Assembly (NCBI GenBank): GCA_037102815.1
Contig: BTPP01000003.1
Coordinates: 5,208,001-5,272,000, forward strand
DNA: 64,000 nucleotides
DNA from: Neurospora intermedia
Lineage: Eukaryota > Ascomycota > Sordariomycetes > Sordariales > Sordariaceae
Direction of reading: 5' to 3'
Shown piece after piece: positions 23,505-34,771 of the stretch (positions are counted from its first letter, which is position 1; each line of letters opens with the position of its first letter). The notes beneath the pieces were generated by a model. That model had not been told where the DNA came from. It ran no database searches and saw only the letters and a list, made by a program, of their open reading frames with translations. The position numbers and the translations under genes are program-made.

Positions 23505-24282
23505 TGTTTACAATTCTGCAGAAGTGCAGGAGACTGGAACGGCTGAAGTGGTCAAGTTGAAGCGTCGTGTAAGTCGTGAAATCCACATTGAGCAAGTGGG
23601 TTCTGAAGAGAGGATGAGGGCCTAAATTGGATTTATGGAGCAAGAACTCAAAGAGTGCAAGGTTGAACTGCTATAAGAATTTTGGTAACGGTCAACAGTG
23701 AATGCTGTTCAATGGAGAGATCCGTTTGTAAACATTTCTCACCCGGCCAACCAGGACGTATTTGGAGAAGGATGCATATCTCGCACTCTTCTGAGGTCAC
23801 TTGAAAATGTCAACACCAAAGAAAGATGTCATTCCGATGAAGTCCATTGACCAGGCGTTGGATGCACTAACAATTTTCTTATCAACTGGAACACGATGAT
23901 TGGGGAAACGCAGCGACTTCCATGTCGAATGGAGTTGCCCGCATGCATGGGCGAATTCCACTTTTGATGCATTCACTCCCCTCAGCACCTGAAGCACCCC
24001 TCCTACAGCGACCTTTTCCCGCCAATGCTGCTTATTAGCACCACCGCGCGGCGTGGTTCCATCCGTCGAAAGCTTTAACTTTTCTGCAGGCACAACATCG
24101 ACTGGGATTTGGCGAGGTGCGCTGCGGCCATCTTTTTGGAAAGGCAGGACGGCCTTACAAACACCGCGAATCACCCTCTCTGTTTGATTTGCGCGCCTTT
24201 CTTCTCCCACTTTTTGCGACCGAGAGGAGAAGACTGAGAGCAAGTATCGTCAGTCAGTCCACGACGACCTTTTTTTGCTGCA
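23505..24282. promoter_or_regulatory. Divergent promoter region, F-box gene / mrs2
   Basis: 778 bp between start codons of genes that read apart. No discrete motif stands out; composition is normal. Confidence 0.45.
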
Positions 24283-26050
24283 ATGCCGCCGGCATTGACA
24301 CCAGCAGCGCCATCACGGAGTCTCCTTCGGTATCTTCGCGCCCAGTCCGAAGGGCTCTCGTTTGCGCCAACATGTCGCGCTGCTGCTGAGCGGCATCCGG
24401 CTCTCCAGTGTCGCCATGTCTGTACCGCAGGCGGTTCGACCAGACCACCAAGACAGCCTTCTTCCTCGACGACAACGAGATCGCTGAGTACAGCAACCCC
24501 GCCCAAGCGCACCGTGTTGCGCGCCGGTCTTGTCGACCTCGAGGCCATTCTCCCCAAATCGCTCCGAAAACAGCGCACCACAAAGTCCCTCCTCGCACTC
24601 CCACCGCCGGCTGGCTCGTTGCGGTTCTCGTCAAACCAGTCCTCTGACTGTGACTCCAAGAGGCCCAAACTCAGAGAGTGGCTGTTCGGCAATGGCGAAA
24701 AGAAGGGACCACCAGACACCCGGCTGAACGATGACGACATAAGAGTAGCACTCGAGGAAGAGTCTGGATCTATCTTCCAGCGCAGGGCTTTGACCGCAAA
24801 GGCTGCAATGGATCCCAGACTGAGGTGTACCGAAGTGGACGAGAACGGCAACGTTGTTATGGTGGACGGTGAGCTCAAAAAGAGTGAGCTTATTGCAAAG
24901 GTACGTGATCTGACACAGATGAAGAGATGCTGTGATAACATTGCTGACCAGTCGAAATCCAACAGTACGGTCTTCTGCCTCGCGATCTTCGCAAGATCGA
25001 TTCGTCCAACCTTCCCCACATCCTCATCCGTCCCTCGGCGATTCTGCTCAACCTGCTACACTTGAAGGTCCTGATCAAACATGATTGCGTCCTTCTGTTC
25101 GACGTCTACGGTTCCAAGAGTTCATACCCCCAGTCAGCCTTCATGTACGATCTACAAGGCAAGCTGCAGCAGAAGCAGTCGTCCGGAGCCAACAGTCTGC
25201 CCTACGAATTCCGCGCCCTTGAAGCCGTGCTCATGTCGGTCACTTCCGAGCTGGAAGCCGACTTCGAAGCCGTCCGGGACCCTGTGATTCGCATTCTCAG
25301 CGAGCTCGAAGACGATATCGACCGCGAGAAGCTGAGGGTGTTGCTCGTCTTGTCCAAGAGGGTTAGCACTTTTGAGCAAAAGGCCAAGCTCGTGCGTGAT
25401 GCCATCGAGGAGCTGCTTGAGGCCGACGATGATCTTGCGTCCATGTACTTGACTGAGAAAACGCATGATCTCTACAGAGGCGAGGATGACCACACTGAAA
25501 TCGAGCTCTTGTTGGAGTCTTACAACAAGATTTGCGACGAAGTTGTGGAGGAAGCGAGTAACCTTGTCTCGAGCATCAGGAACACGGAGGAAATGTGAGT
25601 TTTACACCATTTTTGGAACTTGCAAAGGACACACAGCTAACCACTTATGACAGTATCCGCGCCATTCTTGACGCCAACCGTAACTCGCTCATGTTGCTCG
25701 ATCTCAAGTTCAGCGTGGGCACTCTCGGCCTCGCAATGGGCACCTTCTTGGCGTCTTGGTACGGCATGAACCTGGAGAATTTCATAGAGGAAACCAACTG
25801 GGGATTTGCCATGGTCACCTCGGTCTCGACGGTCGCCTCGCTGATTGTCTGCTGGTATGGCCTTGTCAAGCTCCGCAAAGTGCAGCGTGTCAAGATGGGC
25901 GACTTGCACAACCGCAACGCCCCCAACCACTGGTTCCGTGACGAGAGCACCGACGTCCTGCTCGATCCCAGCAATCGTGAGAGGTTGAGGAGGATCAACT
26001 CGATGAAGAGTGCGCAGCAAAAGAGATCCACCAGCAAGAAGTGGTTTTAA
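24283..26050 (+). CDS. mrs2: Mitochondrial inner-membrane magnesium channel Mrs2
   Basis: Exons 24283-24900, 24966-25594 and 25654-26050 encode 547 aa; introns are 65 and 59 nt. The first 60-80 residues are rich in Arg, Ser and Ala with almost no acids, as in a mitochondrial presequence. The soluble domain includes YGLLPRDLRKID, RPSAILLNLLHLKVLIKHDCVLLFD and LPYEFRALEAVL, all typical of Mrs2/Lpe10. The first membrane helix ends in the diagnostic motif YGMNLENF (GMN about 451-453). The second helix is FAMVTSVSTVASLIVCWYGL. The tail is basic (SAQQKRSTSKKWF). It forms a pentameric channel carrying Mg2+ into the matrix and is needed for group II intron splicing in yeast mitochondria. The Lpe10 paralogue is the only serious alternative. 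Confidence 0.95.
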
Positions 26051-27865
26051 TGCCTTGAGATAAAAGCCAAAGAACAGACCGGGTTGGGTGATGGACAGAG
26101 AGCGTTTGGCGTTTCAGGAGAATGAAGGGAGTCCCCCTTTTCATGTTGTTTTGAAAGAGAAATGATGGCGGCAAAATGCATCTTAGACGGACGGCGTTCA
26201 GACATCAAAAAAGGGGGTGGTCCTTTGTCTTGTTTATTTTGTTGTGCTTGTCTATCGTAAGACGGTTGTAGGGTTGTTGACCCGCTGTCTTCTTTTTGAT
26301 CTCTTCATGTACTAAGTAGTACAGTTTATCTCAACTCATCATTATTACTAGGTAGAGGTCTAGAGAAGCGTTATAGATCGGTGCCCTGGACGAGACACCC
26401 GGGAATGCTTCTTTTGTTAGGATAGGCAGGCTCAGGGCAGGTTCAATATCATTATTCAAGTCACCCGTTGCCCTAGTTTAGGTCCGTGATCGTGATGATA
26501 GTGAATCTCCATATGGACAAACATCAGTCACACTGGGAAAACATCGTCCCCGTGTGACCCAACGTCGATCCAGAGGCGAATGGCTAGAATGGTCGAATTC
26601 ACTCCCGTTCATCCGTAAGGTAGTGGTCCGGTCGCCGGTGCCAGATGGTTGAGCCTGAGATGCTCCGTAAATCCGCTAGAATGCTCCAAGGGTTGCGCCG
26701 ACAATTTGGGGGAGCTTCCCCGCAATATCCCACCAAACCCATAGAAAGTGCCCCGCCACGCCGGGATCCCAACGACGTCGATTGAACTCCGGTACCTCCT
26801 CGCACCACCCACACAACATCACACTACTTCTACACTAGGTACAGCTTTACATATAAAGCTCACCGGCAACCCTCCAGAACGTAAGGTGACGCAACATTGC
26901 CGAATTGAATCTTATAACGACCTGAACGGAGCGAAGCTGAAGGGCGAACATAACCAATTCGCCGCGCCTCTGCCTCGCCGTTCTCGATAAAACTTTGTAT
27001 ACCCTTGCCGATTCCTTCCAAGTCATCACTGCAGAGGCTCAGCAAGACGATCAATAATCACAAATAACTGGGGTCTACACGGTCAATTAAGGGGACAGGT
27101 ATATAAACTGGGCTTTGCAACGGATCACCAAGAGGATTGAGTCTAGTACTTCTCATCTTTATCATCAATTACTCAGGTCAGTCAGTCTATCATCATCAGC
27201 CATCCAGCTTCTACATCGATGGAGTCTCCTATATAGACCCTCTACAAAGCCCTATGCAAGAACTTCAAAGCCATCATAAGCTGCAACTGAGTCGAGTCAA
27301 GTGGCTTTATCCATCCCTCCTCCGCCCAATCCCAGCACCAAACACAATGGCTCTATCAGGGTCCTCATTGATCATCACTGATGCTCTCGGGGGCTCCCGA
27401 TCCGGGTCAAGCTGGATACGGGTACATGTACGGTCATGGGTTTTATGGCGTAGTGTATTCACGAACGCATCGCAATGGAGTCATGGAAAAAGGAAGGAAT
27501 AGGGGACCATGTCGAGGTTCCGTTTTTACATTCCCACTCAAAGGTCTTGGCATTAATGGCGATGGAAACTACAGACTGAATCAGTTCTCATTTGCGCATC
27601 ATCAACCTCTTGGGCTTCACTTCACTTCACTTCCACCTTCCTTTGAAGATATTGAAGTCAGCTAGCTAACATACCAAAGCAAGCAGACGGTCTCTCGCCG
27701 TTCTTCTCGAGGACTACAATTCATCTTCATATTACGCTCAAACTGCACAGCCACCATTGACGTGACCACGCAAACCAACCAGGAGAGCGTCAAAACTAAA
27801 ACCAGGACATCATCTTCTCACCATCATCACCACAACCAGAAACTTCAAACGAAAACACCGACAAA
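26051..27865. other. Intergenic region upstream of cab2
   Basis: A 1.8-kb stretch with mrs2 3' UTR on the left and the cab2 promoter and leader on the right. A TATA-like GTATATAAAC lies near 27099. Short open frames (27137-27502, 27381-27665) show no family resemblance. I see no convincing gene, though a small transcript starting near 27130 cannot be excluded. Confidence 0.4.
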
Positions 27866-29584
27866 ATGATGTCTCAAATCCCCGGCGAGACCCCACCACC
27901 CAACCTGGCCACTCTGGCCGAGGACCACTACTTCTCTGCCAATCCGCCGCCCAAGGATCTTGAGAAGCACGTGAAGCAGGCCAAGGATTTTATCGATTTC
28001 CATGCCAAGGAGGGAAGGAGGTTGGTACTGATTACCAGTGGTGGAACTACTGTGCCGCTTGGTGAGTTTTTCTCTTTTTCCTTTTTCGTTTCGTTCTCTG
28101 GGGGTTGTCGAGGGGCGTAAATGGGGAAGAGGGGGAAGGGGTGAAGTTGGGATGGGAAAGGAGTGAGGCAGTGAATATAGGACATGGCTCAATATTGACG
28201 AGAGGGAAAGGGATGTTTAAAGTCAAATTGCTAACATACCACAGAAAAGCAGACTGTGCGCTTCATTGACAACTTCTCAGCTGGTACTCGCGGAGCTGTA
28301 AGTTTTCCCTCCTTGCTTCCTTGCTTCCTTGCTTGCTTATATGTCAGGGGGCATCACCATCAAAGTGCCCCTTCACACATGATCTGTCTAACCAACCAAC
28401 CCCAAGACATCCGCCGAATACTTCCTCGAAGCCGGCTACGCCGTCCTCTTCCTTCACCGACAATTCTCCCTCCTGCCCTTCTCGCGCCACTACTCGCACG
28501 CAAAGGATTGCTTCCTCGATTTCCTTCGGGAGGGACCCGACGGCTCCGTCGTTGCCCGCGACAAGGACGCCAGCAAAATGCTCCAAGTCCTTCGCAAGTA
28601 CCATGACGCCCGCGACAACAACATGCTGCTGGCCATCCCCTTCCTCAGCATCTCGGACTACCTGCACGAGCTGAGGTCCATCGCCCAGCTGATGAAGCCG
28701 CTCGGCCCCAACGCTCTCTTGTATCTCGCAGCCGCCGTCAGCGACTTCTTCGTGCCGCCGGACCGCATGTCGGAGCACAAGATCCAGAGCACGGACGCGG
28801 CGGATCTCAAGAAGAAATTGTCATCTTCTACTGCCACATCATCTGCTGCGCCCAGTGCGAACCCTAGTGCCAGAGCTACGCCTGCCTCTGGTGGCTCTGT
28901 TGGATCTAGGAATGGATCGGGAGGGACGGGAGTGGTGGATGAAGAGACCTTTGACAACTTTGATTCTTCCCCCACCGTGCCTAGGAGTAAGCGGTTGGTG
29001 GTCGATCTTGACCCCGTGCCCAAGTTCCTCAAGAACTTGGTTGAAGGGTGGTCGCCTGAGGGAATGATTGTCTCGTTCAAGCTGGAGACGGATCCGAGCA
29101 TCTTGACGCTGAAGGCCAAGTACTCGCTGAATAGGTATCAGCATCATTTGGTTATTGGGAATTTGCTGTATGTTCTTTCCTTTCCTTCCCCTCCCATTTA
29201 TCCCCTTGTTCCCCCCTCACCCCCTTCTCACATAGTTCACGTTCCTCCCTCTCCTTATATCAACTAACTAACTAACCAACCCGGAAACCCAACAGCTCCA
29301 CCCGCAAATGGGAAGTAGTCTTCGTAGCACCCAACCGCAAAGACAGGTGGATCCGCGTCCCCATGCACCGTCGTGTTGGCGGCTCTTCTTCTACTTCTTC
29401 TTCAGCAGTAACAACAACAACAACAACAGACAAGGACGAACCGCTAGACCCCAAGTCTCTCCCCGAAGGCGAACCGGAAATCGAGATTGAGAGCTTGATC
29501 ATCCCGGCCGTCAAGGAGTTGCATAGTGAGTATGTTGATACGTTTGAGCGCGAGAGGAGGGGGAGGAGTGGTACGCCTGCCTAG
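27866..29584 (+). CDS. cab2: Phosphopantothenate-cysteine ligase (coenzyme A synthesis)
   Basis: Exons 27866-28061, 28245-28297, 28407-29167 and 29296-29584 give 432 aa; introns are 183, 109 and 128 nt. The 53-nt second exon encodes the core motif VRFIDNFSAGTRGA. Other family marks are LITSGGTTVPL (nucleotide site, about 55-65), TSAEYFLEAGYAVLFLHR, LYLAAAVSDFFVP, PKFLKNLVEGWSPEGMIVSFKLETD and RYQHHLVIGNLL. It joins 4'-phosphopantothenate to cysteine, the second step from pantothenate to CoA, in the cytosol. Compared with yeast Cab2 (about 365 aa) it carries a Ser/Ala/Gly-rich insert near residues 215-260 and a Ser/Thr tract near 350-365. The ATG at 27866 is followed at once by a second ATG. 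Confidence 0.93.
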
Positions 29585-30913
29585 TGCTTGAAGGCGGGGT
29601 GGGGGTGGTGTTTGAGAGAATGAGTGGAAGGAGGGAGTGAGTAAGTGATGGATGAAAGTGGTATGTTTGTAGTATAGTAGTCGTGGTATAGTCGTTGGTA
29701 TGATACAATGTCACGGAGGGGAAATGGGGCAGGAACATACCTACCTCGGATGGAAAGCGGAGAGCGCTATGATGTACGCATTCAGTCAGTCAGTCGTATG
29801 TCGAAAATGTGGGTAATCAAAAAAGTTGAAAAGGGAAAGGCCGTAAAGCGGATTCAGTATCGCGATGAGAGCATGGGAATCTTTGAATATATTGGTCTCT
29901 GTATGTGTATCGAGCATTTGACCTGATTCCGCAGTAACTCGGTAAACTGGCAATAAGCTAATGCCCCCAAAAACCTCATTTTCCCACAGACTAAGTACTG
30001 ACGGGACTGTGAGGTGCAAGTCCAAGTCTGTGCTCCAAAACGGAGGCAAGATAGTGGTGGGCCGTATTGTAGAGCTTTCACTAAAACTGAGCGGGATATA
30101 TGTACAAACGTATGCTGCTTCCTGTGCATCCTGTTGGGTGCTTAGAGGGATAGCTTTTCCGAGTTATTACTACGGTATAGCGAGAGGATGCGTAGTCGAA
30201 TACTCGTGGGCTGTTTTCCATTGATCACTATGTTCGGGTACAAAAAGCTACGTCATGGTCGTCCGGGGTGTAGTAGATCCGCAGAGGACGATGAGTATTG
30301 TACTTGCAGTGAATGAGAACCTTGTTGTCGTTTCATCTTCTTTCGTCTTTGATGGGTGAATGAAAAAGGCGAACGTGAGAGTTACGCATACCTGTATGTT
30401 ACAGAGATGATGGAACGAAAACGACAGCCGCACACTACAAGCTAATTCGTGACATCCCCGTTCAATGAATCACGAAGAACCGAGAATCATGTGTTGCCTG
30501 GAAAATCGCATTTTCTGTTTTACGTTTTCTCAGACATTGTTGGCCTTGAAATAGACTTTCGTCCGCAGACTCAAGTCTACCCATACCACAACCAGAAACA
30601 CAGCATCCCATCCCAATCACAGACGCCCTGAAAAAAAAGTTTGCTTGCTTTTTTCTTCGCCCTTATTCCCCGAACCTTAATCCTGGGATCGCCCTGTTTC
30701 CAGGAATCCCAAGAAAAAGGTAAAAGCAAACAGTACAATCCATTCCGGCGTTGTCTTGTTGTTTGTTTCGTCATCGTCAAAAGTTCGTTCATCGTGGTGA
30801 CGCGGGGAAAGAAAAGGGTTTGATGGGATTCTCTTTAGCTCGCTAACTTTGTCGCCGGAGAGAAGAAAGTTGTCATCGCGACGGAAGCTTCATGGTTTGC
30901 GGGTTGGGGTAAT
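29585..30913. other. Convergent intergenic region
   Basis: Lies between the 3' ends of cab2 (+) and the eS30 gene (-). No gene, repeat or RNA recognised. Confidence 0.5.
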
Positions 30914-31532
30914 TTAAGAGCCGGGGTTGGGGTTCATCTGTTTTGCCCATCATGTCAGTTTTATTCTGTTCGCTGGTTGTATGTCCGCTTTCGAGATTCT
31001 CGCGGTCCCGAGATCTAATCAGGTCGGACTGCTGCCGGTTGGAGTTAACTGACCTTGCGCTTGCCGCCGGTCATGGTGACGTTGACGAAACGGCGAGTGT
31101 AAACAAGTCTCTTCTTGGCGCGGCCCTTAGGAGTCTTCTTCTTCTCCTGCTTCTCGACCTTAGGGGTCTGAGACTTGACCTTGCCTGTATTGCGGATTCG
31201 TCAGATTTGGTGTTCTCATCGTTTGCCAGGGTCGGTTCTTGTCTTCGGTGTTGAATGTGTGGAGGGGTCGGATCATTCGAAATCCATCATCTCGTGCTTC
31301 TCGATATTGTCGTCTTCATCGTCGATAACAATCGGCGGGGTTGTGATGGTGGTGGTGATGGTGGTGATGGGACAACATGAGCATCACGGGGAGAGCAACA
31401 TACCGGCACGGGCCAAACTGTTCACTCATCGTTAGCATCGCTGTTCATCATTCATCATCATCACATCAACAAGAAAACCGGCATGAAGGCTGGCAAACGA
31501 AAACAACATACCTTCCGTGAACCTTTCCCATT
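30914..31532 (-). CDS. rps30: 40S ribosomal protein S30 (eS30)
   Basis: Minus-strand exons 31532-31513 (20 nt), 31417-31404 (14 nt), 31184-31054 (131 nt) and 30937-30914 (24 nt) give 62 aa, the usual eS30 length. The protein begins [20 protein letters not shown], continues with [20 protein letters not shown] and [15 protein letters not shown], and ends MNPNPGS, matching fungal eS30. Introns are 95, 219 and 116 nt. Three of the four exons are shorter than 25 nt, so automated gene finders may miss the ends. As in fungi generally, there is no ubiquitin-like (FUBI) fusion, unlike animal FAU. It is part of the small subunit near the decoding centre. The 1-kb region upstream is shared with the CREG-like gene. 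Confidence 0.95.
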
Positions 31533-32570
31533 TTCGGTTATTGCGGTGGGCGCGAGAAGACTGCTGTGGTTGTCGAAGTGGTAAGGCCTCTTGCCGTCAA
31601 AAGGGGAGCAAAAATCGAGACTGGCAGGAATACTGACCTGGGCGGACTGGATTTAGCGATTAATTGTGGGAGCTGCGGGGCTCGTCATTGGGGCTCAAAC
31701 CGTGCGCTCTCGCCTCCTCTCCGGCGCAGCGATTTTTCGTGGCTCACGTGAGGTGGCGAAGGCGTAGGGTGCTGTGGCGGGCCATTTCTTGGCGTCTTGG
31801 CAGTTGGCGTATTCTTATCACTTTCGTTATCAGCTGAAGGGAAGCAAGCACATGATTGCGCGTCCTCTTGGGAGCAATGTGGGCCCAATTTCCGGGCTGC
31901 AGAACGCTGACGACAGCCCTATGTATCATGCGGTGTTCGTAACTTGAACCGGGAGTGTCGTATGCAAATCCATTGTCACAGTTCAAACATCCTTTCAGCA
32001 TCCGTTCGTCGGCACGACAAACAGCAAAGTGAACTCTAGCATCCGGATTATCGCCAGCCATGTGTACACATCGACTTCTAGAGGGAGTGTGTTGTACGGC
32101 AACAACGGCACGAGCAACACTTCCACATCTTTGAAACCTCACAATGACCTGGCAGGGCCTTTTGAAGTGCTGGCGGGCAACTCCCACTTACACCGGCCAC
32201 CATGCTCGGACCTGACCAGTCACGTCACAGAGCACTTAATAAGCGGGGAACGAAGACGCGGCCCGCTACCAACGGCCGGGGCCCTACGAGGTCGCCCCCC
32301 CAATCCAGACCCCCGAAGTCTATCGGACTGGAGCTGCTCCCGTCTTTCTATCTCCCGTTTGTTGACCTTCTCTCTTGATATTTCAGTTCGACACCAGGAC
32401 TTATACGTCAAGAGTGGAATTGGTTCTTTCTTCACACTCCTTCCATTTGGCACTCTACATCTTCCCGAGTATTAGTGCTCCACATCACTGAATTATATAA
32501 GTCTTGGGGTAACCTCGAGCTATCATTGGCGCCCCGTGTTCGGCAGCCACCATCACCAGCGTCGCCCATC
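31533..32570. promoter_or_regulatory. Divergent promoter region, eS30 / CREG-like gene
   Basis: 1.04 kb between two start codons. A TATA-like TATATAA at 32494-32500 lies about 70 bp before the CREG-like ATG. No other element stands out. Confidence 0.45.
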
Positions 32571-33725
32571 ATGAAGCCCATCGCCTTGAGCGCACTCTTC
32601 ACCGCCGCGGCCGCCGTCGCCGTGCCGGGTGAACTTGAATCCAAGCCATCGCAGCCACCATCCAGGCCGCGAATTCCAACCTCATACGAATCTGCCGTCA
32701 TGGCGCGGCGCATCCTCGCGCTCACTCCCCTCGGCACTCTGGCCACCATCTTCCCGGCCTCCAACTCTTCTTCCATCATAACCGAAGAAGAAAAGAGGAA
32801 CCCCAAGTTGCAGGAGAACCGACCCGCCGAGGTGGCCGGCATGCCCCACGGTTTGATGGAGTACATTTCCGACTGCGAGTACGCAACCAACGACGTCGGC
32901 AACCCGACGCTACTGGCCATCAGCATCGAGACCTCGTTCAAGAACATTGCCGCCGGTAGCAATGTTTCGTTGGCAGTGCAGTGGACCCCTCCTCCCCCTC
33001 CCCCTCCTCATCATCGTTGGCCTCCACACGGGCCACCAGGCCACAAGAAGCCTCCTCACCATGGCGATGATGACAACGAGAAGGACCACGATCACAAGAA
33101 ACACAAGAAACACAAAGACCTTAAAGACGAAAAGCACCAAAAAGACAAAAAGCACAAAGACCACAAGAAAAAGCGCCCTCACCACCCTCCCCCTCCCCCT
33201 CCACGCCCTTTCTCCCCCGCCGCCCTCCCACGCTTCTCCCTCCTAGGCTACGTTGAAAAGATCGAAGGCGGCGACGACCGCAGCCAGGACGGTTCCATCG
33301 GCGCGCAACTCGCCTCGTGCTTCACCAAGTTCCACCCGGACGCCAAGTGGTGGCTCCCGGGGAACCGGATCCACGAGTCGCACTTTGTCCGGCTGGTGGT
33401 GACGCACGTGTACTGGATTGGCGGGTTCGGCGATCGCGCCTTTATCGGCTGGATCCCTGTTGATGAGTGGAAGAAGGTGACAAAGGAGGAGTGGGAAGGG
33501 ATTCGGTTGCCGGGGGAGTGGGAGGGGCACCACGGTGGACCTCATCATCCTCCGAAGCATGAGAAGCCTGAGAAGCCTGAGGATGGCGAGGATGAGGGAA
33601 GTGACAGTGATGCCGAGGATGAGGACGAGAAGCAGCAGCAGCAGCAGCAGGCTGAGAAGGAAAAGGGGTGGGTGGTTGTTCAGGATGGGAAGAATGAAGG
33701 TTATGGCGTGGAGGAGGATCTCTAA
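32571..33725 (+). CDS. Secreted CREG-like flavin-fold protein with His/Lys-rich insert
   Basis: An intronless 384-aa protein. The first 20 residues (MKPIALSALFTAAAAVAVPG) form a signal peptide; the reading frame is open further upstream, but this ATG is the first that gives one. SYESAVMARRILALTPLGTLATIFP, MPHGLMEYISDCEY, PTLLAISIETSFKNIAAGSNVSLAVQW and, later, ASCFTKFHPDAKWW with FVRLVVTHVYWIGGFGDRAFIGWIP match CREG/pyridoxamine-phosphate-oxidase-like proteins with the FMN-binding split-barrel fold. Between the two halves of the barrel lies an insert of about 80 residues, first Pro/His, then a KHKKHKD-type Lys/His/Asp run, then Pro again. The tail is His/Pro/Glu/Asp-rich with a Gln run. Family members often lack enzyme activity, and binding of FMN here is unproven. 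The insert suggests metal or polyanion binding (inference). Confidence 0.82.
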   Translation: MKPIALSALFTAAAAVAVPGELESKPSQPPSRPRIPTSYESAVMARRILALTPLGTLATIFPASNSSSIITEEEKRNPKLQENRPAEVAGMPHGLMEYISDCEYATNDVGNPTLLAISIETSFKNIAAGSNVSLAVQWTPPPPPPPHHRWPPHGPPGHKKPPHHGDDDNEKDHDHKKHKKHKDLKDEKHQKDKKHKDHKKKRPHHPPPPPPRPFSPAALPRFSLLGYVEKIEGGDDRSQDGSIGAQLASCFTKFHPDAKWWLPGNRIHESHFVRLVVTHVYWIGGFGDRAFIGWIPVDEWKKVTKEEWEGIRLPGEWEGHHGGPHHPPKHEKPEKPEDGEDEGSDSDAEDEDEKQQQQQQAEKEKGWVVVQDGKNEGYGVEEDL

Positions 33726-34771
33726 GATGGGTTGACGCAACTAAGCAATTTGGTGAAACTGAAAGTACGTTTTACTACTCTAATTGATGCTGCCTTGCTG
33801 AAATGCATGGTAGACGGGAGTGCGTTTTCTTGGATATCATCACTTATTTGTTCTATATCATGCTTCTATCCACGCCAGGCGTTCTGCGTGTACTACCAGC
33901 CTGTGCATACCTACCCTACAGTTGGAATAATCAATTTCGAGTTACGTTTTAATGCTGGTTTGTTTGTTAACTTGGTACTTCTGGTCTACTGGACATAATC
34001 CATCCCATGTTATCCCAAACCTCACAAACATAAAACAAACGGCTAGGTGTTGTCTAAAAGGATATCCACAAAATTCAAGAATAATCGAATTTTGGAAAGA
34101 GCATCTTTACGGTAAGATCATGCTTTGGCCATGCTACAAACCGAATTCATTAGACATAAAAACGCCTTTTGGAGTTGACCCAAGGTTTCGAGCTGACAAA
34201 CTAGTATTGGACTGCACAGCCACATCGTGTATTCTTTTTATTTAGATGTTTCTTTGCGATTGGTTCGTCCAATTTGAGCCTTTTTCGGCTCGGCTGTTTG
34301 ACATCTGGATTACTCACAAACCACGGCTCAATCAAGCACAAAAACAAAAGGATCAACGGGCAGAAGCAATGTTACTGTGTCACCCCAGACACTATATCTG
34401 ATGGATTCCCACATATGCCACTGTCAGCTGTAAAGCCGCTGCCGCCGCCGCTGCCGCCCTATAGGGATTTTACCATCCCGAAGCTGACCACACGGCTCGG
34501 TTCCATCCCGTAAGATGGAGGGGTGACAGGATGACACACCGTGTTTCATTGGCGCGTACCAAAAATTGTTGGGCAGAAAGGAAGGAAAGAGAAAGTACCA
34601 TGTATAACGGTGTCATTTCCCACCAGGCTGCCTATTCTGAGGTGGGATCAATAGTGCTTGAATTCCGCCTAGGAAGGATTCAAGCATGCAAGGATAGACG
34701 TGGTTCCGTCGGCAAGTTTTTTTTCCCAAGCATTTCTGGAAGGATTTGGATTCAACCAGCGGTCATCATAA
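33726..34771. other. Intergenic region, nothing recognised
   Basis: About 1 kb between same-strand genes, slightly AT-rich. It holds the 3' UTR of the CREG-like gene and the promoter of the next. There is a short GCC-type repeat near 34438-34460. No gene seen. Confidence 0.45.

Noticed and set aside
31185-31403. Possible box C/D snoRNA in the second eS30 intron
   Set aside because: An ATGATGG word and a CTGA word lie at a suitable distance, but no terminal stem pairs and the C box is imperfect.
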